The notes under the pieces are model-generated. The model was not told the origin of the DNA and did not search any database. It worked only from the letters and a program-made list of their open reading frames with translations. Of a stretch of 64,000 bases of DNA, positions 9,982-19,152 are shown piece by piece. Position numbers and translations under genes: made by a program. This stretch comes from Neorhizobium lilium (GTDB lineage: Bacteria; Pseudomonadota; Alphaproteobacteria; Rhizobiales; Rhizobiaceae): contig NZ_SBIP01000001.1 of NCBI RefSeq assembly GCF_004053875.1, positions 1,212,573 through 1,276,572 of the forward strand, written 5' to 3'. Position 1 is the first letter of the stretch. Every line of letters begins with the position of its first letter.

Positions 9982-12027
9982 ATGAAGCAGTTCTTTTCGC
10001 TCTACAGCCACGACTTCGTGCGGATCGCGTCCTGCGTCCCGCCGGCACAGGTCGCAGATCCGGAATTCGCCACACAGGAAACGCTTCGGCTTGCTTCGAA
10101 AGGTGCAGATGACGACTGCGCGATCATGCTGTTCCCGGAGCTCGGCATCTCCTCCTACGCAATCGACGACCTGTTCTTCCAGGACCCCCTGCTCGATGCG
10201 GTGGAAGCAGGATTGCGCTCGATCATCGAGGCCTCCAGGGATTTGTACCCCGTTCTGGTCGTTGGCGCGCCGCTGCGGCATGAAGGTGCTCTCTTCAACA
10301 CGGCCGTGGTCATCCATCGTGGCGCGGTGCTCGGCGTGGTGCCGAAGTCCTATCTTCCGAACTATCGGGAATTCTACGAGCGCCGTTATTTCTCGCCGGG
10401 AACGGGCGTAACGGGTCGCATGATCGACGTCGCAGGATTGACGGTTCCTTTCGGCACAGACCTGCTTTTCCGCTCGAAGGGCGAGGTGTCCTTCACCTTC
10501 GCAGTGGAGATCTGTGAGGATGTCTGGGTCCCCGTGCCGCCTTCTACCCGTGCCGCCATGGCGGGGGCCGAAATCCTGCTCAACCTTTCGGCCAGCAATA
10601 TCACCATCGGCAAGGCGGATACGCGCCGGCTTCTCTGCGCCAGCCACTCGGCCCGAACCGTCTCGGCCTATGCCTATTCAGCCGCGGGACCTGGCGAATC
10701 CACCACCGACCTCGCCTGGGACGGCCATGCCGCCATCTTCGAATATGGCGATCTTCTGGGTGAAACGCCCCGTTTCCCCGATGGCGGTACTTTCGTGACG
10801 GCCGATATCGACCTCGGCCGGCTGAGGCAGGAGCGGATGCGCCTCAACAGCTTCGGAGACTGTACGCGCCAGGAGCTGGACGGTCACCCGCCTTTCCGCA
10901 TGATCGGGTTTTCCATTGCCAAGCCTGACAAGCCGGTGCCGCTGCGTCGCACTGTCGAGCGCTTTCCTTATGTGCCCGCAAATCCGGCCCGTCTTCGCGA
11001 GGATTGCTACGAAGCGTATAACATCCAGGTGCAGGGCCTTGCCAAGCGCCTGTCCGCCACCGGCCTCAAGCATGCCGTTATCGGCGTTTCCGGCGGCTTG
11101 GATTCGACGCAGGCGCTGATCGTCACCACACGCGCCATGGACCTGATCGGGCTCGACCGGAAGAACGTGCTTGCCTATACGCTGCCGGGCTTCGCCACGT
11201 CCGACAACACCAAGGCCAATGCCTGGGCGCTGATCAACGCGCTCGGCGTGACGGGCGCAGAAATCGACATCCGCCCCTCCGCCCGACAGATGCTTGCCGA
11301 CCTCGGCCACCCTTTCGGGCGCGGCGAGCCGGTTTACGACGTGACCTTCGAAAACGTTCAGGCGGGGCTCCGAACCGACTATCTCTTCCGGCTCGCCAAC
11401 CAGAATGGCGGGCTGGTGGTCGGTACGGGCGATCTTTCGGAACTGGCGCTCGGCTGGTGCACGTACGGCGTCGGCGACCACATGTCCCATTACAACGTCA
11501 ACGCTTCCGTTTCGAAGACGCTGATCCAGCACCTCATCCGCTTCGTGGCCGGATCTGGCGATGTCAGCGAGGAAACCGCCCGTATCCTCTCCGATATTCT
11601 GGCGACGGAAATCTCGCCGGAACTGGTGCCGCCGGGCGAGGGCGGCGCGCTGCAGTCCACGCAGGACATCGTCGGCCCCTATCCGCTGCAGGACTTCACT
11701 CTCTACTATCTCAACCGCTACGGCTTCCGCCCGTCGAAGATCGCCTTCCTCGCCCATCATGCCTGGAGCGAGGTCGAACGGGGCGCCTGGCCGGTCGATC
11801 TGCCGGATGCCGATCGCCGCGCCTATTCGCTTGCCGATATCCGCCACTGGATGGAGGTTTTCCTGAAGCGGTTCTTCTCCAGCCAGTTCAAGCGCTCGAC
11901 CCTGCCCAATGGCCCGAAGATCTCCTCCGGCGGCTCGCTCTCGCCCCGTGGCGACTGGCGGGCGCCGTCCGACAGCAGCGCCAAGGTCTGGCTAAAGGAA
12001 CTGGCGGAGAACGTGCCGGAAGCCTAA
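9982..12027 (+). CDS. nadE: Glutamine-dependent NAD+ synthetase
   Basis: A 681-aa two-domain enzyme, starting from ATG 9982; an upstream ATG at 9907 would add 25 atypical residues. Nitrilase-type glutaminase domain, about 1-290, with the Glu53-Lys122-Cys178 triad visible ([20 protein letters not shown]). ATP-pyrophosphatase synthetase domain, about 340-670, with the PP-loop SGGLDST at 370-376. The enzyme makes NAD+ from nicotinate adenine dinucleotide using ammonia channelled from glutamine. The triad spacing agrees with the long actinobacterial/alphaproteobacterial form. It converges with ackA, with 12 bp between stops. Confidence 0.95.
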   Translation: MKQFFSLYSHDFVRIASCVPPAQVADPEFATQETLRLASKGADDDCAIMLFPELGISSYAIDDLFFQDPLLDAVEAGLRSIIEASRDLYPVLVVGAPLRHEGALFNTAVVIHRGAVLGVVPKSYLPNYREFYERRYFSPGTGVTGRMIDVAGLTVPFGTDLLFRSKGEVSFTFAVEICEDVWVPVPPSTRAAMAGAEILLNLSASNITIGKADTRRLLCASHSARTVSAYAYSAAGPGESTTDLAWDGHAAIFEYGDLLGETPRFPDGGTFVTADIDLGRLRQERMRLNSFGDCTRQELDGHPPFRMIGFSIAKPDKPVPLRRTVERFPYVPANPARLREDCYEAYNIQVQGLAKRLSATGLKHAVIGVSGGLDSTQALIVTTRAMDLIGLDRKNVLAYTLPGFATSDNTKANAWALINALGVTGAEIDIRPSARQMLADLGHPFGRGEPVYDVTFENVQAGLRTDYLFRLANQNGGLVVGTGDLSELALGWCTYGVGDHMSHYNVNASVSKTLIQHLIRFVAGSGDVSEETARILSDILATEISPELVPPGEGGALQSTQDIVGPYPLQDFTLYYLNRYGFRPSKIAFLAHHAWSEVERGAWPVDLPDADRRAYSLADIRHWMEVFLKRFFSSQFKRSTLPNGPKISSGGSLSPRGDWRAPSDSSAKVWLKELAENVPEA

Positions 12028-12039
12028 AGCCGGTCACGC

Positions 12040-13212
12040 TTACCTCAGGGACATGCACTCCTCGGCGATCATCTGCTCCTCATCCGTCGGCACGACCCAG
12101 ATGGAAATGCGGCTTGCCGGCGTGCTGATCCTGAGAGCGTTTTGCCGGTTGGCATTATCGTCCAGTTCAGCGCCCAACCACAGCAGGCGCTCCGCCACCT
12201 CGGCCCGTATTTCAGGCTGATGCTCACCGATGCCGGCGGTGAAGACCAGCGCATCCAGGCCACCAAGCGTGCTGGCCAGCCGGCAGATTTCGCCTGCGAT
12301 CCGAAAGGTGAAGAGCTCGATCGCCTGACGCGCCTCCTCTCGCCTGTCTTTGAGAAGTTCGCGCGTATCGGCGCTGAGGCCGGAGACGCCCAGCAGGCCG
12401 GACTGGTGGTAGAGCATGTCCTCCACCTCATCGACAGTTTTTCCGAGCGGCCCAAGCAGGTGGAGCAGCACGCCGGGATCGAGCCACCCCGGCCGTGTGC
12501 CCATGGGAATGCCGTCCAGCGTGGAAAAACCCATGCTGGTATCCCGGCTCTGGCCTTCGTTGATGGCGCAGAGGCTGGCGCCGCTGCCCAAATGGGCGAT
12601 CACGACCTTGCCTTGAGCGATCTCAGGCGCCTGCTCGGCCAGAGCGCGGGCTACATAGCGGTAGGAAATGCCGTGGAAGCCGTAGCGCTTGATACCGCGA
12701 TCGTGCAGGGCGCGGGGGATGGCGAGGCGACGGACGAGATCCGACTGGGTGACATGGAAGGTCGTATCGAAAGAGCCGGTCTGGAACAGCTGCGGGCGCA
12801 GATGCTTCACCGCCCGGATCAGACGCAGCGCCTGCGGCTGGTGCAGGGGCGCAAGATCGGTCAGCGAGTGCACCTGCTCGATGGTTTCATCGGTGAGCCA
12901 GACCGGACCGTCGAAAAGCTCGCCACCATGCACGATCCGGTGGCCGGCGGCGATAACGGCATCGAGTGCGAAATGCGTGCCGAGTTCCCGGAACACCTCG
13001 TCCAAGAGCTTGGCAAGGTCGTCATCGCGCTCAGCCTTCAGCGGAAGGTCGAACTTTGCCGGCCCCTCTGTCAGGTGCAGCATCAGCGGCCGATCCGAGA
13101 AATCGACCAGAGCTTTGCCGATGCGTTCCGGCTTGCTGCCGCTGACTTCGAAAATTCCGATCTTGACGCTGGACGAGCCCGCGTTGAACGTCAGAAGAAG
13201 CTTGTCTGTCAT
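12040..13212 (-). CDS. ackA: Acetate kinase
   Basis: A 390-aa protein, full length for the ASKHA-fold acetokinase family. Visible are the N-terminal FNAGSSSVK (residues 9-17), GHRIVHGG (about 89-96), FDTTFH (about 147-152), GFHGISY and the C-terminal FTAGIGEHQPEIR. It interconverts acetate plus ATP with acetyl phosphate. AGGGGT precedes the ATG. The usual partner phosphotransacetylase (pta) is not next to it. An MBL-fold hydrolase lies upstream on the same strand about 100 bp away. Confidence 0.94.
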   Translation of the reverse strand: MTDKLLLTFNAGSSSVKIGIFEVSGSKPERIGKALVDFSDRPLMLHLTEGPAKFDLPLKAERDDDLAKLLDEVFRELGTHFALDAVIAAGHRIVHGGELFDGPVWLTDETIEQVHSLTDLAPLHQPQALRLIRAVKHLRPQLFQTGSFDTTFHVTQSDLVRRLAIPRALHDRGIKRYGFHGISYRYVARALAEQAPEIAQGKVVIAHLGSGASLCAINEGQSRDTSMGFSTLDGIPMGTRPGWLDPGVLLHLLGPLGKTVDEVEDMLYHQSGLLGVSGLSADTRELLKDRREEARQAIELFTFRIAGEICRLASTLGGLDALVFTAGIGEHQPEIRAEVAERLLWLGAELDDNANRQNALRISTPASRISIWVVPTDEEQMIAEECMSLR

Positions 13213-13319
13213 GCAATACCCCTGATCGAGCTAAGCTCCTGTTCCGGAACCAGCAGGATATCGGCTTCGCCCGCCATCTGCGATGGTGATCGACTTGGCG
13301 CGCGTGGCCTTAATGCTGC

Positions 13320-14318
13320 CTATACAGGCACTTCGAAAACTTCGCCCGGAGACATGGGGCGGAAGCGGTCGCGATCGATTCCATTGGAATCCAGCGCCAC
13401 ACGCAAAGCCCTGACTGGGTCGTCCACCGCCTCGTCCGTCAGCTTCACCGTGCCCCAGTGATGGCCAACCGCGTAGGCGGCATTGCAGAGCAGCATGCCC
13501 TGAACCGCCTCCTCCGGATTCTGGTGCTGCGCCTTCATGAACCATCGCGGCTCGTAGGCGCCAATCGGCAGAACGGCAAGGCGGAAGTGCCCGTGCTTTT
13601 CCTGTGCCGCCCGGTAGTTCAGGCCATCATGGAAGCCGGTGTCGCCGATATGGTAGATCTTGCCGGCGGGTGTTTCGAAGACGAAAGCGGCCCAGAGCGC
13701 CATGCGCCGGTCGCCCATGCCGCGCGCCGACCAATGGTGGCACGGCTCGCAATGCAGGACGACATCCGCGCCGAGCGCCAAGCTGGCGCCCCAATCCATG
13801 ACGCTGATCCGCGCATCCGAGACGCCGGCGCGGATGATAACGTCGTTGCCGAGGGGCGTCACGAATTGCGGTTTGTCGCGCTGCTGCAGGAGCCGTAGCG
13901 TCGGCAGGTCCAGATGATCGTAGTGATTATGCGTGACGAGCACGACGTCGATCGGCGGCAGGTCGGGAAAGCGGATACCGGGCGGGTTTACCCGTTTCGG
14001 CCCTGCAAACGAGAATGGACTGGTCCGCTCGCTCCACACGGGATCGGCAAGAATGTTGAGACCGCCAAGCTGGAGCAGCAGGGAGGCGTGCCCCACCATG
14101 GTGACCACAAGGCGCTCGGCGGCGAGGCGTTTTTCCGGCACGGCGGGCGGAAAAGGGCTCTTATAGGCATTGGGCCAGGGCCTGTTGTCGCTGTTCTTGC
14201 CGAACTTCCAGCGGATGACCTCGGCAAGGCCGGCCGGCTCCTCTCCGCCCGGGTTAAAGAAGCGGGTGCCGTCGAAATGGTCGGAAACGGGACCCGAGTA
14301 ATACCTGTTGCCAGCCAT
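13320..14318 (-). CDS. MBL-fold metallo-hydrolase (NAPE-PLD/UlaG-like)
   Basis: A 332-aa protein from ATG 14318, preceded by GAGGTG; a longer frame to 14429 lacks a ribosome site. The metal-binding motif THNHYDHLD (HxHxDH, about 126-134), GDTGFHDG and VGHHWGT are all visible. The layout (N-terminal extension, then a beta-lactamase fold acting on a hydrophobic substrate) matches the bacterial relatives of N-acyl-phosphatidylethanolamine phospholipase D and UlaG-type lactonases. It is probably a zinc phosphodiesterase of membrane lipids, but the substrate is not known. No signal peptide is visible. Confidence 0.85.
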   Translation of the reverse strand: MAGNRYYSGPVSDHFDGTRFFNPGGEEPAGLAEVIRWKFGKNSDNRPWPNAYKSPFPPAVPEKRLAAERLVVTMVGHASLLLQLGGLNILADPVWSERTSPFSFAGPKRVNPPGIRFPDLPPIDVVLVTHNHYDHLDLPTLRLLQQRDKPQFVTPLGNDVIIRAGVSDARISVMDWGASLALGADVVLHCEPCHHWSARGMGDRRMALWAAFVFETPAGKIYHIGDTGFHDGLNYRAAQEKHGHFRLAVLPIGAYEPRWFMKAQHQNPEEAVQGMLLCNAAYAVGHHWGTVKLTDEAVDDPVRALRVALDSNGIDRDRFRPMSPGEVFEVPV

Positions 14319-14431
14319 GGCACCTCGTTGCGGCAGGTCATCAGCCCATGCGTCATCGCTGCCGTGATTCAGGCAAGCTTCTAGCACGCTTTTCGCCAGC
14401 CGGGAGATGGGATCTCTCCGAAGCGGCAAAA

Positions 14432-14463
14432 GCCGCTCCTTGTCTATCGCGACAAGAAGCGGC
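14432..14463 (-). terminator. Hairpin terminator downstream of the aceA/64-aa gene unit
   Basis: 13-nt arms at 14432-14444 and 14451-14463 with a 6-nt loop (one internal mismatch). On the minus strand the stem is followed by TTTT, so it should end leftward transcription coming from the 64-aa gene. A second small inverted repeat overlaps its left arm. Confidence 0.75.
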
Positions 14464-14485
14464 CTTCCCCTCCCAACCCATTGAC

Positions 14486-14680
14486 TTAGAGCAGGCGGCC
14501 AATGCGATGATAGAGGTTAGAATATTTCGCCCAGTCCGGCTTGCCCTGGTTCTGTTGCAGATACTGGCTGACCGCCGTGCGGATCAGCTCGAAATCTTCC
14601 TGGCAAAACACGGCGCGGGAGCGCTCCGGCTGCGATGGCTTGAAGCCCTGGGTCGATGTGGTCTGCGTGGTTTCCAACAT
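14486..14680 (-). CDS. Small hypothetical protein downstream of aceA
   Basis: A 64-aa protein. The ATG at 14680 has an excellent AAAGGAGGAAA ribosome site, which decides it over the longer frame starting at 14767. The sequence begins MLETTQTTSTQ and ends with a soluble helical region (QEDFELIRTAVSQYLQQNQGK..WAKYSNLYHRIGRLL). I do not recognise a named family. It lies 107 bp downstream of isocitrate lyase on the same strand, before a terminator, so it is probably co-expressed with the glyoxylate shunt. The amphipathic C-terminal half suggests a protein-binding role, but this is not supported further. Confidence 0.75.
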   Translation of the reverse strand: MLETTQTTSTQGFKPSQPERSRAVFCQEDFELIRTAVSQYLQQNQGKPDWAKYSNLYHRIGRLL

Positions 14681-14787
14681 GGTATTTTCCTCCTTTGATG
14701 CGGGGGAAGCTTCACTTCCCGCGCTGCTGGATATGAATTCGTGGTCAGGCTGCTTGTTCACGCTCAAGCTGCGAACTGGTTCACGGG

Positions 14788-16380
14788 TTAGGCCGCGAAC
14801 TGGTTCATGGTATTGTGCTCGCCGCTGGCCTTGAGTGCGGCTTCGCCTGCGAAATATTCCTTATGGTCGTCGCCGAGATCGGAGCCGGCCATGTTCTGAT
14901 GCTTCACGCAGGCGATGCCCTGGCGAATCTCCTGCCGCTGCACGTTGGCGACATAACCGAGCATGCCCTGCTCACCGAAATACTCGCGCGCCAGATTGTC
15001 CGTCGACAACGCCGCCGTGTGGTAGGTCGGCAGGGTGATCAGGTGGTGGAAAATACCCGCCCGCGCTGCTGCGTCGCGCTGGAAGGTGCGTATTCTCTCA
15101 TCCGCTTCGATGCCGAGTTCGGTGCCGTCGTAAGCCGCACCCATCAGCTTGGCCCGGTCATAGGACGAGACATCCTTGCCCTGCTGCTGCCAGACATCGA
15201 AGACCTGCTGGCGGAAATTCAACGTCCAGTTGAAGGAAGGCGAGTTGTTATAGACCAGCTTGGCATTGGGAACGACGTCCCGGATGCGATCGACCATGCT
15301 GGCGATCTGTTCGATATGCGGCTTTTCCGTCTCGATCCACAGAAGGTCGGCGCCGTTCTGCAGCGCATTGACGCAATCGAGAACGCATCGATCGGCGCCT
15401 GTGCCGGGTCGGAACTGGAAGAGGTTCGACGGCAGGCGCTTCGGGCGCACCAGCCTGCCGTCTCGACTGATGACGACATCCCCGTTCAGCCGGCTCGTGT
15501 CGGCGACTTCCTCGCAGTCGAGGAAAGAGTTGTAAAGGTCGCCGATGTCCCCGGGTTCGCTGCTGAAAGCGATCTGCTTAGTCAAACCTGCCCCGAGCGA
15601 ATCCGTTCTTGCGACAATAATGCCGTCATCGATGCCGAGTTCGAGGAAAGCGTAGCGCAAGGCGCGGATCTTGGCGACGAATTCCTCGTGCGGAACCGTG
15701 ACCTTGCCGTCCTGATGACCGCATTGCTTTTCGTCCGAAACCTGGTTTTCGATCTGCAGCGCGCAGGCGCCCGCCTCGATCATCTTCTTGGCCAGTAAAT
15801 AGGTCGCCTCCGCATTGCCGAAGCCGGCATCGATGTCGGCGATGATCGGAACGACATGCGTCTGGTAATTATCGACGGCCTGGACCAATTGTTCCTCGCG
15901 AATGCGGTCGCCGGCAGCGCGGGCCGCGTCGATATCGCGAAACAGCATGCCGAGCTCGCGGGCGTCGGCCTGGCGCAGGAAGGTATAGAGTTCCTGGATC
16001 AGCGCCGGAACGCTGGTCTTTTCGTGCATGGACTGGTCCGGCAAGGGGCCGAACTCGGAGCGTAGCGCGGCGACCATCCAGCCGGAGAGATAAAGATAAC
16101 GCCGCTCGGTCGTGCCGAAATGCTTCTTGATCGCAACCATCTTCTGCTGGCCGATGAAGCCGTGCCAGCAGCCGAGCGATTGCGTGTATTGCGACGGATC
16201 AGCGTCATAGGCGGCCATGTCGCGGCGCATGATCGCCGCGGTATAGCGGGCGATATCGAGCCCGGTGCGGAACCTGTTCTGCAGCCGCATGCGAGCGGCG
16301 GCCTCGACGCTGATGCCCTTCCAGTTGTCGTTGGAGCTGATCGTGCCGTTCAGATCGCGAATGCTGTCCTTGTACTGCAT
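14788..16380 (-). CDS. aceA: Isocitrate lyase
   Basis: A 530-aa enzyme of the long (pseudomonad/rhizobial) isocitrate lyase subfamily. The start ATG 16380 follows GGAGGAAGAG. The active-site loop is DEKQCGHQDGK, with Cys220 as the expected catalytic base. DADAGFG-like ADIDAGFGN (181-189) binds magnesium, and WIETEKPH plus NNSPSFNW are also present. It cleaves isocitrate to glyoxylate and succinate for growth on acetate or fatty acids. It is divergent from a RamB/ScfR-type regulator, with a conspicuous operator-like repeat in the 128-bp gap, and is followed by a small gene on the same strand. Confidence 0.96.
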   Translation of the reverse strand: MQYKDSIRDLNGTISSNDNWKGISVEAAARMRLQNRFRTGLDIARYTAAIMRRDMAAYDADPSQYTQSLGCWHGFIGQQKMVAIKKHFGTTERRYLYLSGWMVAALRSEFGPLPDQSMHEKTSVPALIQELYTFLRQADARELGMLFRDIDAARAAGDRIREEQLVQAVDNYQTHVVPIIADIDAGFGNAEATYLLAKKMIEAGACALQIENQVSDEKQCGHQDGKVTVPHEEFVAKIRALRYAFLELGIDDGIIVARTDSLGAGLTKQIAFSSEPGDIGDLYNSFLDCEEVADTSRLNGDVVISRDGRLVRPKRLPSNLFQFRPGTGADRCVLDCVNALQNGADLLWIETEKPHIEQIASMVDRIRDVVPNAKLVYNNSPSFNWTLNFRQQVFDVWQQQGKDVSSYDRAKLMGAAYDGTELGIEADERIRTFQRDAAARAGIFHHLITLPTYHTAALSTDNLAREYFGEQGMLGYVANVQRQEIRQGIACVKHQNMAGSDLGDDHKEYFAGEAALKASGEHNTMNQFAA

Positions 16381-16453
16381 CTGTCTCTTCCTCCGTGAGC
16401 GATGTCCCTTGGTAGCTCTGCGCAACCGCATCCGCGAGAGAGAACGGTGTGCA

Positions 16454-16483
16454 CTTGTCAAACTTTACAAGAACTGCTTGTAA
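16454..16483. promoter_or_regulatory. Operator-like inverted repeats between aceA and its regulator
   Basis: A perfect 7-nt inverted repeat, TTACAAG (16465-16471) and CTTGTAA (16477-16483), with a 5-nt spacer. A further upstream CTTGT half-site (16454-16458) pairs with the same ACAAG. The AAACTTTACAAG portion resembles the AAACTTTGCAAA-type site reported for RamB, the corynebacterial regulator of glyoxylate genes, and the divergent regulator here is of that family. Likely the shared operator for aceA and the regulator gene. Confidence 0.6.
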
Positions 16484-16508
16484 TGTTGTGCAGGATGTGG
16501 AGGACGAC

Positions 16509-17906
16509 TTGGCGGAGAGGGCAACCTATCTTGGACCGCGGATCCGGCGGCTTCGGCGGGACATGGGGCTGACCCAGGCCGACATGGCGAACGATCTGGA
16601 AATCTCGCCGTCCTATATCGCGCTCATGGAACGCAACCAGCGTCCGGTGACGGCAGAAATCCTGCTGCGCCTGGCCAAGGCCTACAAGATCGACTTTTCC
16701 GATTTTCACGAAGGATCCGGGCCTGACGCAGCGGCCCGTCTGCAGGCGGTGCTGCGCGATCCTCTGCTGGCGGATATCGAGTTCGGGCCGCTGGAGGTGG
16801 CCGATGTCGCCTATAGCTTCCCCGGTTTTGCGGAAGCGCTTCTGAGGCTCCATACCGCCTATAAGGAGGAGCAGTTCGCGCTCGCGGACCGAAGACAGGA
16901 CATGGGTGACGAAGGCCCGGTTTCGAGCAGCGATCCGGTGGCGGCGATCCGCAGTTTCCTTGCTGCCCGCCGCAACTGCTTCCCGCTTCTCGATACCGCA
17001 TCCGAAAGGCTCGCCGTAAGGGTAGGGGAGGCGGGCGGCCTCGCCGCCTACCTCAAACAACATCATAACCTGCGGGTGCGGCGGCTACCTGCTGAGGTGA
17101 TGGCCGGATCCGTGCGGCGGCTCGACTGGCACCGCAAGGATCTGCTGCTGGACGAGACGCTGGATTTCGCCAGCCAGAGCTTCCAGCTGGCCCAGCAGCT
17201 CGCCTATCTTGAGTTTGCCGAGCAGCTCGACGCAGTCGTGGAGGAAGGCAAGTTCGACAGCGACAATGCCCGCCGCCTGGCACACCGCAGCCTTGCCGCC
17301 TATTGCGCGGCTGCCCTCCTTATGCCCTACGCCGCTTTCGCCAAGGCGGTCGAGGCGCGGCATTACGATATCGAACTCCTGTCTCGGCAATTCGGAACCA
17401 GCTTCGAGCAGACCGCGCACCGCATGACCACGCTTCAAAAGCCGGGGCAGGAGCGCATTCCTTTCTTCTTCATCCGGGTGGACACGGCCGGCAATGTCTC
17501 GAAGAGACTGAATAGCGGGAGTTTTCCCTTTGCGCGTCACGGCGGCGGCTGTCCCTTATGGACCATCCATCAGGTCTTTCAGACGCCGGGACAGGTGGTC
17601 CCGCAATGGCTGGAACTGCCGGAGGGACAGCGATACTTCTCGATCGCCAGAACCGTACGCTCGGGCGGCGGCGGTTTCGGCGCCCCGGGCGTAGAGCGCG
17701 CAATTGCGCTCGTCTGTGAGGCAAACCAGGCGGATCGGCTCGTCTATAGCCGTGGTCATCCGCAGGTGCCGACGCCTATCGGGATCGCCTGCCGGCTGTG
17801 TCACCGGGTTGCCTGCACCGCCCGGTCCGAACCGCCGATCGGCCGCCAGATCCTCTCCGACAATTACCGGCGGACCGAAGCGCCCTTCGGCTTTTCGGAC
17901 GCTTAA
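16509..17906 (+). CDS. XRE-family short-chain fatty acyl regulator (RamB/ScfR-like)
   Basis: About 465 aa, from a TTG at 16509 that has GTGGAGG upstream. An in-frame ATG at 16449 would place its ribosome site inside the operator repeat. An N-terminal helix-turn-helix (about residues 8-62: RIRRLRRDMGLTQADMAND..SPSYIALMERN) precedes a long C-terminal domain with HGGGCPLW and CRLCHRVAC segments. That architecture is shared by the RamB/ScfR group that senses acetyl- or propionyl-type metabolites. It is divergent from aceA, so direct control of the glyoxylate shunt is the natural role. A Cys cluster near the C-terminus may bind metal or sense redox. Confidence 0.87.
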   Translation: MAERATYLGPRIRRLRRDMGLTQADMANDLEISPSYIALMERNQRPVTAEILLRLAKAYKIDFSDFHEGSGPDAAARLQAVLRDPLLADIEFGPLEVADVAYSFPGFAEALLRLHTAYKEEQFALADRRQDMGDEGPVSSSDPVAAIRSFLAARRNCFPLLDTASERLAVRVGEAGGLAAYLKQHHNLRVRRLPAEVMAGSVRRLDWHRKDLLLDETLDFASQSFQLAQQLAYLEFAEQLDAVVEEGKFDSDNARRLAHRSLAAYCAAALLMPYAAFAKAVEARHYDIELLSRQFGTSFEQTAHRMTTLQKPGQERIPFFFIRVDTAGNVSKRLNSGSFPFARHGGGCPLWTIHQVFQTPGQVVPQWLELPEGQRYFSIARTVRSGGGGFGAPGVERAIALVCEANQADRLVYSRGHPQVPTPIGIACRLCHRVACTARSEPPIGRQILSDNYRRTEAPFGFSDA

Positions 17907-17933
17907 AGCGGTTTAGGGCCAATCGACTTTCGT

Positions 17934-18932
17934 TCAGTCCGGCTGAGTTTGAGCGGACGCCATGATCCGCGGCTGCAAGGCCTCGGCCGCCGGGGCAGGG
18001 GCCGGATGCTGTTCCTGCTCCTTGGGTTTGCGCCCGATGATCTGCCGGTATCCGCGGGCGGAGAAGGGCTGCACCAACTGGCCTAGAAAGGTGCTGGCGA
18101 CCTGTCCGGTAATGCCGATCTCAGTGGAGGAGGGGCGCGGTGGACTGTAGTAGGTTCCAAGGATCTGATCCCACAACACCAGGTTCTCGCCGTAATTGGT
18201 GTTGCCTTCCGCGAGCACGCGCGAGTGGTGCCACCGGTGAAGGCGCGGAGTGCTGAAGATCCAGTCTAGGGGACCGGTACGCACATCGATGTTGCAATGG
18301 GTCAGAAGGCCGATAAAGGCGGTTACGGCACCGATCCAGAGGAAGACTGGAAGGGGGGCGCCCACCAGGTAGAGCGGGATCTGGCTGAGCGCGATCTTGA
18401 TCAGCGAGTCCATGAAGTGGAAGCGGCCGGTATTGATGACCCAAAGACGCTGGACGCTGTGATGCAGCGCGTGAAAGCGCCAGAGCGACAAATGTTCATG
18501 GGCGAGCCGATGGGCCATGTAGAGCCCGAATTCGGCAATGATCAGCCCAAGCACCACTTGGAAGAAGAGAGCCCAATGATCCGGCCACAGATGCACCGGC
18601 GATACGAATGCGGGTTGGGCGAAGATGGCGACGGCGATGGGAAAAGATGCGCCGATAGCGGCCGCTATCTGCACGCCACCCTTGTTCAACAGGCTATGGG
18701 CGACGTCGTTGAAAGTTTCGCCATCCGTTGCCAGCCAACTCTCTTCATAGGGCATCAGGCGTTCGAAGAGAGCTATGACGGCAACGACCGAGAAGTACAC
18801 CACGTTGAACCAGAGCAGATGATCCCCCGAGTTGAAGGCGAAATAGGCGCCCGTCAAGCCGGCGCAGAACACCCCCGGCCAGATGATCCAGGAGATAAAA
18901 GGGTAGAGAAGAGAATTACGGTAACCCGTCAT
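17934..18932 (-). CDS. Sterol desaturase / fatty acid hydroxylase family protein
   Basis: A 332-aa membrane protein. The three histidine clusters of di-iron hydroxylases are present: HRLAH (141-145), HALHH (154-158) and HRWHH (232-236). Four to five hydrophobic segments lie at about 10-30, 40-57, 85-108, 120-140 and 180-212. Family members hydroxylate or desaturate lipids at the membrane using oxygen. The C-terminal 40 residues are Pro/Ala-rich and probably disordered. ATG 18932 has only a weak AGGC ribosome site. The lipid substrate is unknown. Confidence 0.85.
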   Translation of the reverse strand: MTGYRNSLLYPFISWIIWPGVFCAGLTGAYFAFNSGDHLLWFNVVYFSVVAVIALFERLMPYEESWLATDGETFNDVAHSLLNKGGVQIAAAIGASFPIAVAIFAQPAFVSPVHLWPDHWALFFQVVLGLIIAEFGLYMAHRLAHEHLSLWRFHALHHSVQRLWVINTGRFHFMDSLIKIALSQIPLYLVGAPLPVFLWIGAVTAFIGLLTHCNIDVRTGPLDWIFSTPRLHRWHHSRVLAEGNTNYGENLVLWDQILGTYYSPPRPSSTEIGITGQVASTFLGQLVQPFSARGYRQIIGRKPKEQEQHPAPAPAAEALQPRIMASAQTQPD

Positions 18933-19152
18933 GATATTGCCTGATCTAAAATGGCGCCGATAATCGATTGGTGAGCTTAGGCGCCGGAGATTGCCCAGCG
19001 GACCGGCAGGCGTCAATAGATCGGCGACACCAAATCTGCCTGGTCCGGCCAGCGGCAGCTCCGTACGGTCAGCCGTTCATCCAGCGATAGCAAATGCTTG
19101 CGGGACATGCTACCCACCTTGACCAGAGTCGTTCCAGAAGTGTGGGGACTGG

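Noticed and set aside
10678..11847. 389-codon minus-strand frame inside nadE
   Set aside because: nadE has full catalytic triad and PP-loop on the plus strand; the opposite frame is compositional.
12142..13461. 439-codon plus-strand frame opposite ackA
   Set aside because: ackA motifs are complete on the minus strand; the antisense frame extends through an intergenic gap with no recognisable protein.
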